Below are positions 23,891 through 24,959 of a DNA stretch of 24,959 bases, piece after piece. The translations under genes were made by a program, and so were the position numbers. Under the pieces are notes generated by a model. The model was not told the DNA's origin and did not search any database. It saw only the letters and a program-made list of their open reading frames with translations. Position 1 is the first letter of the stretch; each line of letters begins with the position of its first letter. Origin of the DNA: LSUCC0057 sp048549915 (lineage in GTDB: Bacteria; Pseudomonadota; Gammaproteobacteria; Pseudomonadales; Porticoccaceae); NCBI GenBank assembly GCA_048549915.1, contig JBLYYE010000005.1, positions 1 through 24,959 of the forward strand, read 5' to 3'.

Positions 23891-24959
23891 TTAATCTAAC
23901 TGTGGTGCTGCTCTTTGGAGGATTTTTAAGCAGTCAGTGTCCGCCGGTAAAGTGCCGTACATATAGCCACCCTCAGCCGCCAAGCGGCTAGCGACAAACG
24001 CCTCGGCAACATCACTGTCACCAGCCCTCAGTAGCAGTGCTGCCTGCCATGCCAATGCCATCTGCTCAACAATTAATCGCGAGCGCTGTTCCAGTGTTGC
24101 ACGATCGGCAAACTGCGCTTTGAGGGCAACTAAAAACTCGCTGTAACGGCTGTCGCTACCTTGAGCTTGCTCCAACTCTGCAAAGAGCTGTTCGAGTACT
24201 TCTGGCTCTCGACTTAACACCCGCAGCAAGTCTAGACACTGCACGTTACCCGAGCCCTCCCAAATACCATTGACTGGCGCTTCGCGGTAGAGCCTTGCAG
24301 CTACGTTATCTTCCATCAGACCCACTGCCCCAATAGACTCCATCGCCTCATAGCTGTGCTGCGCTGCTCGCTTACAGATCCAATATTTACCTAGTGCAGT
24401 GCCTAAGCGCACTATTGCCTGCTCTGCAGGATCATCGGGTTTATCCAAGGCCGCGGCGACACGCATGGTCATTGCCAGTGCCGCCTCGGATTCTATCGCC
24501 AAATCGGCGAGCACGTTTTGCATCAACGGCTGTTGATGTAAATTTTTACCAAACACCTCACGTCCGCTACTGTGGTGGATCGCCTCGCGAGTCGCCTGCG
24601 CCATCAGTGCAGAAGAGCCCACCATGCAGTCAAATCGGGTCATAGCGACCATATCGATAATTGTCCGCACACCTCGTCCCGGCTCGCCTATCAGCCAGGC
24701 AAAGGCGCGCCGATACTCAACCTCTGAGGAGGCATTAGAGATATTGCCAATCTTATTTTTAAGTCGCTGAATAAACATTGAGTTTTTGCTGCCATCGGGA
24801 CGCCAGCGCGGCAGTAAAAAGCAACTTAGCCCCTCATCCAGCTGCGCTAATATCAAGAATCCGTCGCACATCGGCGCCGAGCAAAACCATTTGTGGCCGG
24901 TAATTTCGTAGGTAGGCACCTCACCATCACTGCCGATAGGTTCTGCGCGGGTTGTATTA
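23891..24959 (-). CDS. AidB-like acyl-CoA dehydrogenase (5' end outside window)
   Basis: The frame is open through the window edge at 24959, so the N-terminus is missing; a GTG at 24919 is internal, because the upstream codons (TRAEPIGSDGEVPTYEITGHKWF region) continue the homology. Visible are TGHKWFCSAPMCDGFLILAQ, LSCFLLPR, LKNKIGNISNASSEVEY, AMTRFDCMVGSSALMAQATR, GREVFGKNLHQQPLMQNVLA, ICKRAAQHSYEAMESIGAVG and LYREAPVNGIWEGSGNVQCL, all close to E. coli AidB. AidB is an FAD protein linked to alkylation response; many homologues are ordinary flavin acyl-CoA dehydrogenases. Here the partners (SDR, DUF2721) suggest lipid metabolism more than DNA repair. Confidence 0.92.
   Translation of the reverse strand, partial: NTTRAEPIGSDGEVPTYEITGHKWFCSAPMCDGFLILAQLDEGLSCFLLPRWRPDGSKNSMFIQRLKNKIGNISNASSEVEYRRAFAWLIGEPGRGVRTIIDMVAMTRFDCMVGSSALMAQATREAIHHSSGREVFGKNLHQQPLMQNVLADLAIESEAALAMTMRVAAALDKPDDPAEQAIVRLGTALGKYWICKRAAQHSYEAMESIGAVGLMEDNVAARLYREAPVNGIWEGSGNVQCLDLLRVLSREPEVLEQLFAELEQAQGSDSRYSEFLVALKAQFADRATLEQRSRLIVEQMALAWQAALLLRAGDSDVAEAFVASRLAAEGGYMYGTLPADTDCLKILQRAAPQLD

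Overview
The window reads as chromosomal DNA of a gammaproteobacterium, probably a free-living marine or environmental one in the Pseudomonas/Cellvibrio-like part of the group. This is inferred from the split adenosylcobalamin-dependent ribonucleotide reductase (NrdJa + NrdJb, known from Pseudomonas), an AidB-type acyl-CoA dehydrogenase, a BepA-like M48 protease and a TrpB-TrpA pair. I see no rRNA, tRNA, CRISPR array, insertion sequence or phage gene.

The left half (about 204-13511, all + strand) is a compact array of 13 genes with overlaps or short gaps. It looks like one long operon for an uncharacterised cell-envelope machine. In order: an exported TPR protein with a TonB-like C-terminal segment; an exported Gly/Ser-rich protein; an exported protein of unknown family; a membrane-anchored TPR/coiled-coil protein; a membrane-anchored protein with repeated PEGA-type domains and a formylglycine-generating-enzyme-like domain that lacks the catalytic cysteines; a tiny exported acidic protein; a MotA/TolQ/ExbB-type proton-channel subunit; and two successive proteins that each have one ExbD/TolR/MotB-like membrane helix with a conserved Asp, a coiled coil and a von Willebrand A (VWA) domain. 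After these come two lipoproteins, a periplasmic M48 metalloprotease and a parvulin-like (PpiC-type) isomerase. The central idea is a proton-driven stator-like motor (MotA-like ring plus a possible heterodimer of VWA-tipped B subunits) reaching across the periplasm, with PEGA, TPR and TonB-like partners. I know of no described system with exactly this composition.

The middle (13489-18963) is housekeeping. trpB-trpA lie on the - strand, convergent with and overlapping the end of the big array. A 496-bp divergent intergenic region separates trpB from nrdJa-nrdJb. It holds a promoter with two NrdR-box-like sites spaced 31 bp centre to centre and a transcribed leader with clear pairing potential. 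A strong terminator follows nrdJb.

The right part (18995-24959) holds a two-gene unit (TesB-like thioesterase and a SAM methyltransferase), a convergent lipoprotein of the choice-of-anchor I type, and a - strand unit of an AidB-like acyl-CoA dehydrogenase (cut by the window edge), a DUF2721 membrane protein and a short-chain dehydrogenase. The lipoprotein gene and the dehydrogenase unit end in near-identical palindromic terminators.
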